Made by a program: the position numbers and the translations under genes | The notes under the pieces: generated by a model | Told to the model about the DNA's origin: nothing | The model's database searches: none | What the model saw: the letters and a program-made list of their open reading frames with translations, nothing else | Assembly: GCA_018223185.1 (NCBI GenBank) | Contig: JAAEYW010000002.1 | Location: forward strand, 62,001-126,000 | Source of the DNA: Oceanospirillales bacterium | GTDB lineage: Bacteria > Pseudomonadota > Gammaproteobacteria > Pseudomonadales > Balneatricaceae | Length of the DNA stretch: 64,000 bases | Direction of reading: 5' to 3' | In this document: piece after piece, positions 8,842 through 17,777 of the stretch | Layout: every line of letters begins with the position of its first letter | How positions within the stretch are numbered: the first letter of the stretch is position 1

Positions 8842-8879
8842 AAGCCCCCACCCAACGGGGGCTTTGCCGGGGGCCTTTT
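8842..8879. repeat. GC-rich repeats near left island end (possible integrase arm sites)
   Basis: Contains the hairpin AAGCCCCC / GGGGGCTT (8842-8864) and two closely spaced CGGGGGC(C)TTT units (8856-8865 and 8868-8879). Two similar units occur at 20754-20774 near the other end. Symmetric placement suggests binding sites for the integrase or its directionality factor; this is inference. Confidence 0.4.
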
Positions 8880-8929
8880 GACTACCTAAATTCACAGGCC
8901 CCCAAATGGACTGAAGACAGGTGGTAGAT

Positions 8930-10153
8930 ATGCCGTTGACTGATCGAGCTATCAAAGCAGCTAAAGCCCAAAACAAAGACCATAAACTTTCCGATGAGAA
9001 AGGCCTCTTCCTGCTGGTAACCAAAACAGGATCGAAGCTATTCAAACTCAAGTACCGATTTCACGGGAAAGAGAAAAAGCTGTCCTTTGGTGCTTATCCT
9101 GACATCAGCCTCCGAGAGGCCAGAGAGAAGCGCGATGATGCCAGAAAACTATTAGCCAATGGGATTGACCCCTCAGCACAAAAGAAAGCGGTAAAGGCTG
9201 CTGATAAGCTCAATACAGAAAATAGTTTCCAAGCCCTTGCCCTTGAATGGTTCAACACTAAGCAAGCCGACAAGAGCGAAGGCCACCAGCGCCGGGTTAA
9301 GCGAAACATCGAAGCTTATTTATTCCCGGTTATCGGTCACCACCCGATCAATGACATCACCGCCCCCATCATTCTTGATGCTTTACGGCAGATAGAGCAA
9401 CGCGGCACCGTTGAAACCGCACACCGCACCAAACAAATTGCCGGTCAGATATTCCGTTTTGCAATTGCCACCGGCAGAGCTGAGCGCGATCCGACACCCG
9501 ACCTTAAAGGCGCACTCAAAACACCAGTCAAACGGCACTTCGCAGCCATTACCGAACCGAAGGATGCTGGCCGCTTGCTGGTGGCTATTGATACTTTCAC
9601 CGGCACCTATACTGTTAAAGCCGCCCTTCAGCTCTCAGCTATGTTCTTCTGCCGCCCCGGGGAGTTACGACACATGAAGTGGAACGACATTAATCATGAT
9701 GAACAGCGTATAGAGATAACGGCAGAGAAGACCCACCAGCAGCACATTATACCGATCAGCAAACAAGCGTTAACGATCTTGAATGCCTTATATCAGATCA
9801 CAGGCAATGGAGAATACATTTTCCCATCGGCCCGGGGCCGAAGTCGCTGTATGTCTGAAAATGCCGTTAGGGTGGCGCTTAGATCGATGGGATACGACAA
9901 TGAAACCATGACGCCACACGGCTTCAGAGCAATGGCCAGGACGCTACTGGATGAGGTACTGAATTTCAGGGTTGAGTGGATAGAACAACAGCTTGCCCAT
10001 GCGGTCAAAGATGCCAATGGCAGAGCCTACAATCGAACTAAGCACTTAGCTCAAAGAACGGAGATGATGCAAAAGTGGGCTGATTATCTGGATCAGATTA
10101 AAGCACAAGCACTGGCAGGAAACGTAATATCAGCTAATTTCAGACAAGCTTGA
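8930..10153 (+). CDS. int: P4-type tyrosine integrase
   Basis: Site-specific recombinase that inserts and excises the island at ssrA. The N-terminal DUF4102-type arm-binding domain (about residues 1-90, LTDRAIKAAKAQ, SFGAYPDISLREARE) is typical of P4-like integrases. The catalytic domain has Arg in FFCRPGELRHMKW, HGFRAMART (HxxR), the second His in QQLAHAV and the nucleophilic Tyr in GRAYNRTKHL. The frame is open to 8921, but ATG 8930 sits five bases after AGGTGG and is preferred, giving 407 residues. It is adjacent to attL, the usual arrangement. Confidence 0.95.
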   Translation: MPLTDRAIKAAKAQNKDHKLSDEKGLFLLVTKTGSKLFKLKYRFHGKEKKLSFGAYPDISLREAREKRDDARKLLANGIDPSAQKKAVKAADKLNTENSFQALALEWFNTKQADKSEGHQRRVKRNIEAYLFPVIGHHPINDITAPIILDALRQIEQRGTVETAHRTKQIAGQIFRFAIATGRAERDPTPDLKGALKTPVKRHFAAITEPKDAGRLLVAIDTFTGTYTVKAALQLSAMFFCRPGELRHMKWNDINHDEQRIEITAEKTHQQHIIPISKQALTILNALYQITGNGEYIFPSARGRSRCMSENAVRVALRSMGYDNETMTPHGFRAMARTLLDEVLNFRVEWIEQQLAHAVKDANGRAYNRTKHLAQRTEMMQKWADYLDQIKAQALAGNVISANFRQA

Positions 10154-10216
10154 AAAGCTAAATACCTATTAGACCGAACCATTCGATACTGGCTGATGGC
10201 CGCAAAGGACTTGTGA

Positions 10217-11215
10217 ATGACTGAAAGAACTCTAACCTACCCTACAGAACATTGTTACAACATATCAGACTTACTTGATAGATGGTGCAACTTAGGTTTA
10301 TCTGAAGAAACAATTTGTATCATAGGCCGGATGATAAATAATGGCGATCTTTTAGGTTGGATGAAAGGGGAGCTCCCCGTACCAAAAGAAGAGCTCAGTT
10401 CTAAGTTTGCAGGTGACAGAAGTACCCACGCTATTCTACAAGTTACTAAATGCTCTTTTGGCTATACCCCTGACGACAGGGAACCCCTTTATTGTGGCAG
10501 TGATTGGTTAAAAATAGAAGAATGCCTTCTACCTGGAACAGAGGAACGCTTTGCTCCTCACCCTTCAACTGATTCATATAATTTTGACCTCATTCAATTC
10601 AAGCAAGACTCAGTAGCCCAAGCGGAGCAATCTTGTCTCGAAGTTAGATATCCAGAAGAAGGTGAAAGCACAGATTTTGAAACATCAAGTTTTATTAACT
10701 GTGTAAAAATGGCGCAAAGCTTCACCGATATCATAAAAAACCTTCAGTCAGATATAAAAAGTCATAGAAAATCAAACCCCCCCTTAGCCAGAGAGTTATC
10801 TAAAACAGTTGATTCTTTCCGCAATACACTTTTTTTATCATCCTCAAAAGTAGACGCTATCATAAAAAATATTAATGAACTGGAGAGCATTTCTGAAGAT
10901 AATTTACGGCTTAAAGAATACATTTCTTCACTAGAAAAACAGCTGGCTAATTTACATGAAAGCCCTCTATTAGAGAGTCTTCCAGAAGGAATACACAACT
11001 CTATAAGCGTATTCACTGAATGCTGGAAAGACTTAGATCCAACAATGCGACGACCTAGAAAAAATGAACTCGAATCCTATATCAGAAGCTTAGGTGTAAC
11101 AGAAAAAACTGAAATCGAAGCAATAATAAAATTATCTATTCCTGAAGGCGAAAGACTCGGTGGGAAGCCTCGTCACAATGAGACAATTCCATGGAAAGTA
11201 AAAAAGTATAGATAA
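10217..11215 (+). CDS. Hypothetical island protein with coiled coil
   Basis: I do not recognise this 332-residue protein. An AAGGA ribosome site precedes ATG 10217. The N-terminal third is Cys-containing and probably globular (CYNISDLLDRWCNLGLSEE); residues about 170-245 are rich in K, S, E and L and are likely helical or coiled coil (VDSFRNTLFLSSSKVDAI, LRLKEYISSLEKQLANL). The C-terminus is basic, ending in PWKVKKYR. Base composition is clearly AT-richer than the core genes, as expected for transferred DNA. It follows the integrase by 63 bases, and no cognate partner gene is evident. Confidence 0.7.
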   Translation: MTERTLTYPTEHCYNISDLLDRWCNLGLSEETICIIGRMINNGDLLGWMKGELPVPKEELSSKFAGDRSTHAILQVTKCSFGYTPDDREPLYCGSDWLKIEECLLPGTEERFAPHPSTDSYNFDLIQFKQDSVAQAEQSCLEVRYPEEGESTDFETSSFINCVKMAQSFTDIIKNLQSDIKSHRKSNPPLARELSKTVDSFRNTLFLSSSKVDAIIKNINELESISEDNLRLKEYISSLEKQLANLHESPLLESLPEGIHNSISVFTECWKDLDPTMRRPRKNELESYIRSLGVTEKTEIEAIIKLSIPEGERLGGKPRHNETIPWKVKKYR

Positions 11216-11364
11216 TCAATTCAACCAAGAAGGCCACTGCAGTTTAGGATTGCTCTATTACCCAACCCACCTATTCTATCTATTAGATATATTACCTAAC
11301 TGTCTGATAAACATATAAATAAAAGCCCATCATTCAAACGTCCTATCACTACTCAGGAAATTAA

Positions 11365-11562
11365 ATGATGACCATTCGATTCTTACGCCGCCCGGAAGTT
11401 GAAAAGACTACGGGCCTCAGCAGATCAACTATCTACCTCCGCATGGAGCAAGGCACATTCCCGAAACCTATCCCTTTAGGTGGCCGGCTAGTGGGCTGGA
11501 AGGAAAGCGATATCCAACAATGGATCGAAGACCGCATTAAAGAATCAGAACAAGCCGCATAG
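11365..11562 (+). CDS. AlpA family regulator / excisionase-like protein
   Basis: Small MerR-like DNA-binding protein of the AlpA group, which in prophage CP4-57 activates the excision gene. The 65 residues show the pattern LRRPEVEKTTGLSRSTIYLRMEQGTFPKPIPLGGRLVGWKES: helix-turn-helix, then the FPKPI...VGW wing. AGGAAATTAA precedes the ATG. It is followed ten bases later by the next gene, so it probably opens a short operon of island maintenance genes and may act as the directionality factor for the integrase. Confidence 0.88.
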   Translation: MMTIRFLRRPEVEKTTGLSRSTIYLRMEQGTFPKPIPLGGRLVGWKESDIQQWIEDRIKESEQAA

Positions 11563-11572
11563 GAGTTGAAGC

Positions 11573-11941
11573 ATGAAGATGCCAGCAGCTCCCGCCACAG
11601 GAGCACCCAGCCAGCCGCAACCTGATAATATAAAACCACTAACCAAGCTTGAAAGAGTATTAGCTCACCTTGTCACCCAGAGCTCAATCAACCGACTAGA
11701 AGCAGAGAAAGCCCCGGTTTTTGATCATGCGCTTAACTCCACCATGAGCAATGAAATCAAGCAAAGACTGGAGCTTACCTTTACCAGCATTCCAGAAAAA
11801 ACGCTTGGCTATGATGGCCTTGGTGCTATTTATCATCGCTACTCACTCACAGACGAAAGCTCAGAAAAAGCAAAGCTGTTCATTAACTATTGCCGGACAA
11901 AGCGAGGAGCAAAACCTATTCAATGGGAGATCGCCGCATGA
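11573..11941 (+). CDS. Small helix-turn-helix-like island protein
   Basis: 122 residues, with AGGAG seven bases before the ATG. The core LTKLERVLAHLV...SINRLEAEK...DHALNSTMSNEIKQRLEL resembles small winged-helix-like proteins found beside AlpA regulators on many islands (leucine-rich helix, then R-x-E-A, then D-H-x-L-N-S-T). I recall that pattern but cannot confirm it here. Its stop codon overlaps the next start (ATGA at 11938-11941), so translation is coupled. Probably DNA-binding; target unknown. Confidence 0.68.
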   Translation: MKMPAAPATGAPSQPQPDNIKPLTKLERVLAHLVTQSSINRLEAEKAPVFDHALNSTMSNEIKQRLELTFTSIPEKTLGYDGLGAIYHRYSLTDESSEKAKLFINYCRTKRGAKPIQWEIAA

Positions 11942-12759
11942 GTCGACGGCTTACCCTTTATTTGCTCGAGAGAGGAGACAACATAGCCATTGAAACTGGC
12001 AGGCTGATTATCAAGCCTGCCAGTGGCGTTACAGTCCCTGGAACGTGGTTCAAAGATAACGAAATTGTAATCGTAACTGAGATCTGCAAGCAGATCGGTT
12101 TCGCTGCCTTTTCATACATCGACTATTCAACAGGCAACTACCGGAAACAAGGAGGGGGCCAAGGTATCACGCTGCAACTCTTAAACTTAATTGATGATAC
12201 CGAGGCTTACTGCATCTTTAATTGTGATCTGACACGATCGAGAAGCACCAGATTTGGCAAAAAAGGCGCCCCCCTGCCAAACGGTCAATTCAGACCTGCC
12301 AAGGGGAGTAACTTTCTCAAGTTCTGGAAAACCACCCGGCTATACAATCGTGACAGCTCTTCATACCATAACCATATGTCTGGTCTGAAGAAGCTCTTAC
12401 TCACCGGGGAGATTAATAAGCAGGATGGTAGAATCAGGAATTCAACATTGGTCCCGATGAACATTTCACTCGATAAGATCAAAGAAGCTTTTCTTCATTC
12501 AAATCACACGGGGAACTTACGGGTAAATCATGGGGAAGTTACGGGGAACTCACGGGGAAGGCCTACGGGGAACGAATCACTGCAACCTCACTGTTCACAA
12601 GGGATAGAACAAAACAAAACTAAGGGAGATAGCCACTACGATAAAAGGTTAAAAGGTAAAGCGGTAGTAACCAATACTTCTAATGATAATAGAACCCCAG
12701 AAACACAATCGACCGATGACTGGCTGAATGACTACTCAACAGCGTCGGGTTACAGATAG
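11938..12759 (+). CDS. Unknown island protein, possibly replication-related
   Basis: 273 residues, translationally coupled to the previous gene by an ATGA overlap; the frame extends upstream to 11890, but only the coupled ATG makes sense in context. The N-terminal two thirds look globular (VPGTWFKDNEIVIVTEICKQ, RPAKGSNFLKFWKTTRLY); the last third is hydrophilic and low-complexity with TGN repeats. No family is recognised. Inside the gene six 11-bp repeats (12508-12575) precede a more AT-rich stretch, an arrangement like replication initiators that carry their origin within the coding sequence (phage lambda O). That role is inference. Confidence 0.65.
   Translation: MSRRLTLYLLERGDNIAIETGRLIIKPASGVTVPGTWFKDNEIVIVTEICKQIGFAAFSYIDYSTGNYRKQGGGQGITLQLLNLIDDTEAYCIFNCDLTRSRSTRFGKKGAPLPNGQFRPAKGSNFLKFWKTTRLYNRDSSSYHNHMSGLKKLLLTGEINKQDGRIRNSTLVPMNISLDKIKEAFLHSNHTGNLRVNHGEVTGNSRGRPTGNESLQPHCSQGIEQNKTKGDSHYDKRLKGKAVVTNTSNDNRTPETQSTDDWLNDYSTASGYR
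12508..12575 (+). repeat. Six iteron-like 11-bp repeats
   Basis: Units begin at 12508, 12519, 12530, 12541, 12552 and 12565 with consensus ACGGGGAACTC; spacing is 11, 11, 11, 11 and 13 bases, close to one helical turn. Eleven is not a multiple of three, so the period is not explained by a repeated peptide. A purine-rich and A-rich stretch follows (12595-12660). Confidence 0.75.
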
Positions 12760-12783
12760 CTAAGTATTGCATAGGGTCAAAGT

Positions 12784-13038
12784 ATGAAAATCATAATCAT
12801 TACGCTGATATCAATTTCCGCCATTGCCTGCTGGATTTTCTGGCCTCGAAAAAAACCTACACATCCAGAAGAACCTCAAAACAACATGATATGCATGCTC
12901 ACCGTTGATAGCGAAGGCAACGAAATGCGCATTCTTCGCACCGTAAAGCCTGGAGAGAAGATAAAAACCATATCCGATGGCTACATCGCCAAGCTTAAGC
13001 AAGAGCGAGGACAGGAGCAGGAGCAGAAGAAAGAATAA
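12784..13038 (+). CDS. Small single-pass membrane protein
   Basis: 84 residues. The first 20 form one hydrophobic helix (IIIITLISISAIACWIFW) followed by the positive stop RKK, so it is a signal anchor or an N-terminal membrane segment with most of the protein beyond it. The centre MICMLTVDSEGNEMRILRTV looks like two beta strands; the tail is a charged helix rich in Q, E and K. No family recognised. It starts 24 bases after the preceding gene and probably belongs to the same operon. Confidence 0.6.
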   Translation: MKIIIITLISISAIACWIFWPRKKPTHPEEPQNNMICMLTVDSEGNEMRILRTVKPGEKIKTISDGYIAKLKQERGQEQEQKKE

Positions 13039-13081
13039 CGGCAACATAACGGCATGACTTACTATGAACGACCAACTTAGT

Positions 13082-13103
13082 TAGCGAACGCTAGTGAACA
13101 CTA
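13082..13103. promoter_or_regulatory. Pair of adjoining palindromes, possible operator
   Basis: TAGCGAACGCTA (13082-13093) shares its last two bases with TAGTGAACACTA (13092-13103); each has perfect 5-base arms around AA. Near copies occur at 13653-13664 (AAGTGAACAATA) and, inverted, at 13763-13774 (TAGTGTTCACTT) upstream of hsdR. Probably sites for an island regulator. Confidence 0.5.
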
Positions 13104-13205
13104 AATCAGGCTATTATCTAGCTCACCCATTAGCAGATAGCAGAACCACTGTCGCAAGCGTCCCTATGAGACTGCTTATAGACTCGTATGTCTACCCTCC
13201 CAAGA

Positions 13206-13529
13206 TCAGGAATCTTTAATCCTCTCCCGCTGCCAGGTAGGCGTATCAAACACTGAATAATTCTTACGTTCATACGCAATCATTTTATCCGACCGCCACC
13301 GATCACGAAGAGACATACCAAAAACCACCTTGTGCTGGACATCAATAACCTTATCCAATTCCGACTGGGTAACTTCACCCAACAACAAACCCGCTTCCAT
13401 AAATGATTCTATGGCGCTACGAGCTTCGCTATCAGTCTTAGCATAATCTCTGATCGAAATATAAAACCGACTTAGTCGTTGTTCCAATGCCGATATATAA
13501 CGCTCTTTATGCTCTTTATGCTCTTTCAC
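13206..13529 (-). CDS. Hypothetical island protein
   Basis: 107 residues starting with GTG at 13529, six bases after AAGGA. It opens with the repeat KEHKEHKE, encoded by a 9-base DNA repeat, and continues as a charged helical protein (YISALEQRLSRFYISIRDYAK) with LRDRWRSDKMIAYERKNY towards the end. No family recognised. It is the only reverse-strand gene of the island and separates the maintenance genes from the hsd operon, divergent from hsdR; it could be a regulator, but nothing in the sequence proves DNA binding. Confidence 0.55.
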   Translation of the reverse strand: MKEHKEHKERYISALEQRLSRFYISIRDYAKTDSEARSAIESFMEAGLLLGEVTQSELDKVIDVQHKVVFGMSLRDRWRSDKMIAYERKNYSVFDTPTWQRERIKDS

Positions 13530-13652
13530 AGTACATCCTTATATTCCTTAATCATTAAGCGCTGGACCACATCGAACAGAGGGAGATTAGCGTCCTCGAC
13601 GAGCCACGAAGGGTAAGGGCAAGATCACGGCACCGTAGCAACCTACTTCTCA

Positions 13653-13774
13653 AAGTGAACAATAGTAGACGCTTTTTAGCCCCTGTTAAACAGTAGCTTT
13701 CATTCACCATAAGAATCAATGAAGCGTCTTAAGCACTAGGTATACATTCAGCTTGTTGATATAGTGTTCACTTT
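13653..13774. promoter_or_regulatory. Inverted operator-like sites upstream of hsdR
   Basis: AAAGTGAACA at 13652-13661 is the exact inverse of TGTTCACTTT at 13765-13774. Both belong to the TAGTGAACACTA family also seen at 13082-13103. The second copy lies 31 bases before the HsdR start, where it could block transcription; two sites 110 bases apart would permit looping. Confidence 0.5.
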
Positions 13775-13805
13775 AAGTTTTTGCCTCAGGAACAGGAACA
13801 TCCGC

Positions 13806-16217
13806 ATGGACAAAAGGCAGCTAACAGAAACGGATATCATCACCAAGTTCGTACTGCCCGCAATAGACGCAGCGGGCTGGAACTCAATGACTCAGGTCCG
13901 GCAGGAAGTAAAGCTACGCGACGGAAAAGTCATTGTTCGTGGCCAACTAGGCGTCCGCAAAACAGTTAAGTCAGCCGATATTGTCCTATACCATAAGCCC
14001 AACATGCCCTTGGCTGTCATCGAAGCAAAAGCCAACAAACATGAGGTCGGCAAAGGGATTCAGCAAGGCCTGGACTACGCACGTTTACTGGATGTTCCTT
14101 TTATCTTTGCTACCAACGGTGATGGCTTTGTCTTTCACGACAAGACTAATCCAGCTAGCCTTGAAACCGAAATTAGCCTTGAAGACTTTCCCAGCCCCGA
14201 ACATCTCTGGACTAAGTACTGCCTATGGAAAGGCTACACAGATACTCAGCTGCCTGTTATCACCCAGGACTACTTCGATGACGGAAGTGGCAAAGCCCCC
14301 CGCTACTACCAGCTACAAGCAATCAACAAAACGATTGAAGCGGTTTCCAGAGGCCAGAATAGAGCCCTGCTGGTTATGGCGACAGGCACAGGCAAAACCT
14401 ATACAGCCTTTCAAATAATCTGGCGCTTATGGAAAGCCCGGCAAAAGAAACGCATTCTGTTTTTAGCTGATCGTAACATTCTGGTAGACCAGACGCGCTT
14501 AAACGACTTCCAGCCATTCGGCCAGGCAATGACCAAAATCACCGACCGAACTGTTGACCCTGCTTACGAGATTCATCTTGCGTTATATCAGGCGCTTACA
14601 GGGCCAGAGGAATCGCAGAAAGCCTACAAGCAGGTAGATCGCGACTTCTTTGACCTGATTATCATCGACGAGTGCCACCGCGGCAGCGCAGCTGAAGACA
14701 GTGCCTGGCGCGAAATACTCGAATACTTCACCGGCGCGACACAAATCGGCCTGACAGCAACGCCTAAAGAGACCGACACGGTTTCCAACACCGACTACTT
14801 TGGCGACCCCGTTTACACCTACTCGCTTAAAGAAGGTATTGAGGATGGCTTCCTCGCTCCTTACAAAGTAGTGCGCGTGGACATCAACGTGGACGTACAG
14901 GGTTGGCGTCCAATCAAAGGACAGGTTGATAAGAATGGCGAACTCATCCCAGACAGAATCTATAACCCAAAAGATTTTGATCGGGTACTAGTGATCGACG
15001 AACGTACTCAACTGGTCGCCGAAACCATCACCGCTTACCTAAAACGCACAGATCCGATGGCTAAAACCATCATCTTTTGTAATGACATTGATCATGCGGA
15101 ACGGATGCGCCGCGCTCTGGTGAACCTGAACCCGGAACAAATGGCCGTCAATAATAAGTATGTAATGAAGATCACCGGGGATGACGAACTAGGTAAGGCT
15201 CAGTTAGATAACTTCATTAATCCGAAAAAAGCCTATCCGGTCATAGCCACCACTTCTGAGCTAATGACCACCGGTGTCGATGCTAAAACCTGCAAGCTGG
15301 TGGTACTCGATCAAAACATACAATCGATGACCAAGTTTAAGCAGATCATAGGCCGCGGCACTCGCATTGATGATCGCTATAACAAACTCTGGTTCACCAT
15401 CCTGGACTTTAAAAAAGCCACCGAACTCTTCGCCGATGAGCGCTTTGATGGCACGCCAGAGAGAGTTATGGTGGTAAAGCCAGAAGAAATTACCGATGAT
15501 CCAGAAAATTCGTTTATCGACAGCCTCAACGCAGATTCGCCTATCGATGAAACATCATCATCCACCACCGAACCTCCAGCGGAATACAACGTGACTGAAT
15601 GGCAAGAAGGTGAAGTCATTGGCGAGCCAGAAACGCCCTTCATCAAATACCGGGTATCAGGTGTCCTTGTTAAGAAGCTGGCTGAACGAGTTCAATACTA
15701 TGACACCGATGGCAAGCTAGTCACCGAATCCTTCAAGGACTACACTCGCAACACAGTAAAGCGGCAGTTCGCATCCCTCGATGAGTTTATCCGCAAATGG
15801 CGGGATACCGAACGCAAGCAGGTAATCATCGATGAACTGGCCGAATGCGGCGTGATATGGGAAGCTCTCATCGAAGAAGCAGGAAGCGATCTGGACCCCT
15901 TCGACCTAATCTGCCATGTAGTCTTCGATCAGCCGCCCCTCACTCGCCAGGAGCGGGCCGATAACGTTAAGAAGCGTAACTACTTCACCAGATACAGCGA
16001 AACGGCACAGACGGTACTCAATACCCTGCTGGATAAATACGCTGACGAAGGGGTACAGGAGATCGAAAACATCCATGTGCTTAAGGTGAAACCCTTCGAT
16101 CAGATAGGCAGGCCTGTTGAGATCGTCAAGAAAGGCTTTGGTGACAAACAAGCCTACCTCGATGCAGTGAGTGAATTAGAGGCCGAGATCTACAGCACCG
16201 AGCCGAAAACCGCTTAA
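13806..16217 (+). CDS. hsdR: Type I restriction enzyme R subunit HsdR
   Basis: Motor and nuclease subunit of a type I restriction system; translocates DNA and cuts unmethylated foreign DNA. In the 803 residues: a PD-(D/E)xK-type nuclease with D58 in ADIVLYHK and E73-A-K75, Walker A ATGTGKT at 192-198, Walker B DECH at 288-291, helicase motifs GLTATP and [10 protein letters not shown], and a C-terminal EcoEI_R_C-like region. ATG 13806 follows AGGAACA; the frame is open to 13764, but that lies in the operator region. All catalytic motifs are present, so it looks active. Confidence 0.95.
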   Translation: MDKRQLTETDIITKFVLPAIDAAGWNSMTQVRQEVKLRDGKVIVRGQLGVRKTVKSADIVLYHKPNMPLAVIEAKANKHEVGKGIQQGLDYARLLDVPFIFATNGDGFVFHDKTNPASLETEISLEDFPSPEHLWTKYCLWKGYTDTQLPVITQDYFDDGSGKAPRYYQLQAINKTIEAVSRGQNRALLVMATGTGKTYTAFQIIWRLWKARQKKRILFLADRNILVDQTRLNDFQPFGQAMTKITDRTVDPAYEIHLALYQALTGPEESQKAYKQVDRDFFDLIIIDECHRGSAAEDSAWREILEYFTGATQIGLTATPKETDTVSNTDYFGDPVYTYSLKEGIEDGFLAPYKVVRVDINVDVQGWRPIKGQVDKNGELIPDRIYNPKDFDRVLVIDERTQLVAETITAYLKRTDPMAKTIIFCNDIDHAERMRRALVNLNPEQMAVNNKYVMKITGDDELGKAQLDNFINPKKAYPVIATTSELMTTGVDAKTCKLVVLDQNIQSMTKFKQIIGRGTRIDDRYNKLWFTILDFKKATELFADERFDGTPERVMVVKPEEITDDPENSFIDSLNADSPIDETSSSTTEPPAEYNVTEWQEGEVIGEPETPFIKYRVSGVLVKKLAERVQYYDTDGKLVTESFKDYTRNTVKRQFASLDEFIRKWRDTERKQVIIDELAECGVIWEALIEEAGSDLDPFDLICHVVFDQPPLTRQERADNVKKRNYFTRYSETAQTVLNTLLDKYADEGVQEIENIHVLKVKPFDQIGRPVEIVKKGFGDKQAYLDAVSELEAEIYSTEPKTA

Positions 16218-16308
16218 TACTGACAGCTATTTTTTGTCCCCGCACAGTAGCCATCAAAGCCGCGCGGGGCTTATGACTATTTAAGAGAAAGCCTTCTAAG
16301 AGATAATT

Positions 16309-17775
16309 ATGTCGATCAGTTCTGTTATTAAATCTATTCAAGACATTATGCGTAAAGATGCCGGCGTCGATGGCGATGCTCAGCGTCTGGGCCAACTTTC
16401 ATGGCTGCTGTTTCTTAAGGTGTTTGACGCCCAGGAAGAAGAGCTGGAGATGGAGCTGGATAACTACCGTGCACCCATTCCGGAAAAGTACCTGTGGCGC
16501 AACTGGGCCGCTGACAATCAGGGCATCACCGGTGATGAACTGCTCAGCTTTGTGAATGATGACCTGTTCGGCGGTCTGAAAAACCTGACCGCACCAGTAG
16601 ACCTCAACCCACGGGGCTTTGTGGTTAAAGAGGCATTCAGCGACGCCTTCAACTACATGAAAAATGGCACGCTGCTGCGCCAGGTGATCAATAAGCTTAA
16701 CGAGATCGATTTTACTGATTCCAACGAACGGCATATGTTCGGCGATATCTATGAACAGATCCTGCGTGATCTGCAGAGCGCCGGTAACGCCGGTGAGTTC
16801 TATACCCCACGGGCCGTCACCCGTTTTATGGTCAACCGTATCGACCCGCAACTGGGCGAGAGCATTATGGACCCGGCCTGCGGCACTGGCGGCTTTCTGG
16901 CCTGCGCCTTCGACCATGTGAAAGCCAACTACGTTAAAACCGCGGCCGACCACCAGACCCTGCAGCAGCAGATTCACGGTGTGGAGAAGAAACAGCTGCC
17001 GCATCTGCTCTGTACCACCAATATGCTGTTACACGGCATCGAAGTGCCGGTACAGGTCAAACACGGCAATACCCTCAACAAACCGCTCTCCAGCTGGGAT
17101 GAATCGGTCGATGTGATCGTCACCAATCCGCCCTTTGGTGGCACCGAGGAAGACGGCATCGAGAAGAACTTCCCCGCAGAACTACAAACCCGCGAAACCG
17201 CCGACCTGTTTCTGCAGTTGATTATCGAGGTGCTGGCAGAAGAGGGTGGCAGAGCCGCTGTGGTACTTCCCGACGGTACTCTGTTTGGCGAAGGCGTCAA
17301 AACCAAGATCAAAAAGCTGCTCACCGAAGAGTGCAACCTACACACCATCATCCGCTTGCCCAATGGTGTGTTTAACCCCTATACCGGCATCAAGACGAAT
17401 ATACTGTTCTTCACCAAGGGCCAGCCCACCAAAGATATCTGGTTCTATGAACACCCCTATCCCGAGGGCGTCAAAAACTACAACAAAACCAAACCGATGC
17501 GCTTCGAAGAGTTTCAGACCGAGATAGACTGGTGGGGTGACGAAGCCGATGGCTTTACCGCCCGGGTAGAAAACGAGCAGGCGTGGAAGGTAAGTATCGA
17601 CGAGGTGATCGCCCGCAACTTTAACCTGGATATTAAAAACCCCCATGTAGGCGAACAGATCAGCCACGATCCCGATCAACTGCTGGCCGATTTTTCCGAG
17701 CAGCAACAACAGATCGGTGACCTGCGTAACCAGCTCAAGAGTATTCTGTCTGAAGCCCTGAGTAAGGGAGCCTAG
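16309..17775 (+). CDS. hsdM: Type I DNA methyltransferase subunit HsdM
   Basis: N6-adenine methyltransferase that protects the host and, with HsdS and HsdR, forms the restriction complex. The 488 residues have the HsdM N-terminal helical domain (LSWLLFLKVFD), the AdoMet motif DPACGTGGF at 188-196 and the catalytic NPPF at 273-276, with AGEFYTPRAV preceding motif I as usual. It lies 91 bases after hsdR; the gap holds a weak GC-rich inverted repeat (CCCCGC...GCGGGG). The hsdS start follows its stop directly. Confidence 0.96.
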   Translation: MSISSVIKSIQDIMRKDAGVDGDAQRLGQLSWLLFLKVFDAQEEELEMELDNYRAPIPEKYLWRNWAADNQGITGDELLSFVNDDLFGGLKNLTAPVDLNPRGFVVKEAFSDAFNYMKNGTLLRQVINKLNEIDFTDSNERHMFGDIYEQILRDLQSAGNAGEFYTPRAVTRFMVNRIDPQLGESIMDPACGTGGFLACAFDHVKANYVKTAADHQTLQQQIHGVEKKQLPHLLCTTNMLLHGIEVPVQVKHGNTLNKPLSSWDESVDVIVTNPPFGGTEEDGIEKNFPAELQTRETADLFLQLIIEVLAEEGGRAAVVLPDGTLFGEGVKTKIKKLLTEECNLHTIIRLPNGVFNPYTGIKTNILFFTKGQPTKDIWFYEHPYPEGVKNYNKTKPMRFEEFQTEIDWWGDEADGFTARVENEQAWKVSIDEVIARNFNLDIKNPHVGEQISHDPDQLLADFSEQQQQIGDLRNQLKSILSEALSKGA

Positions 17776-17777
17776 TG

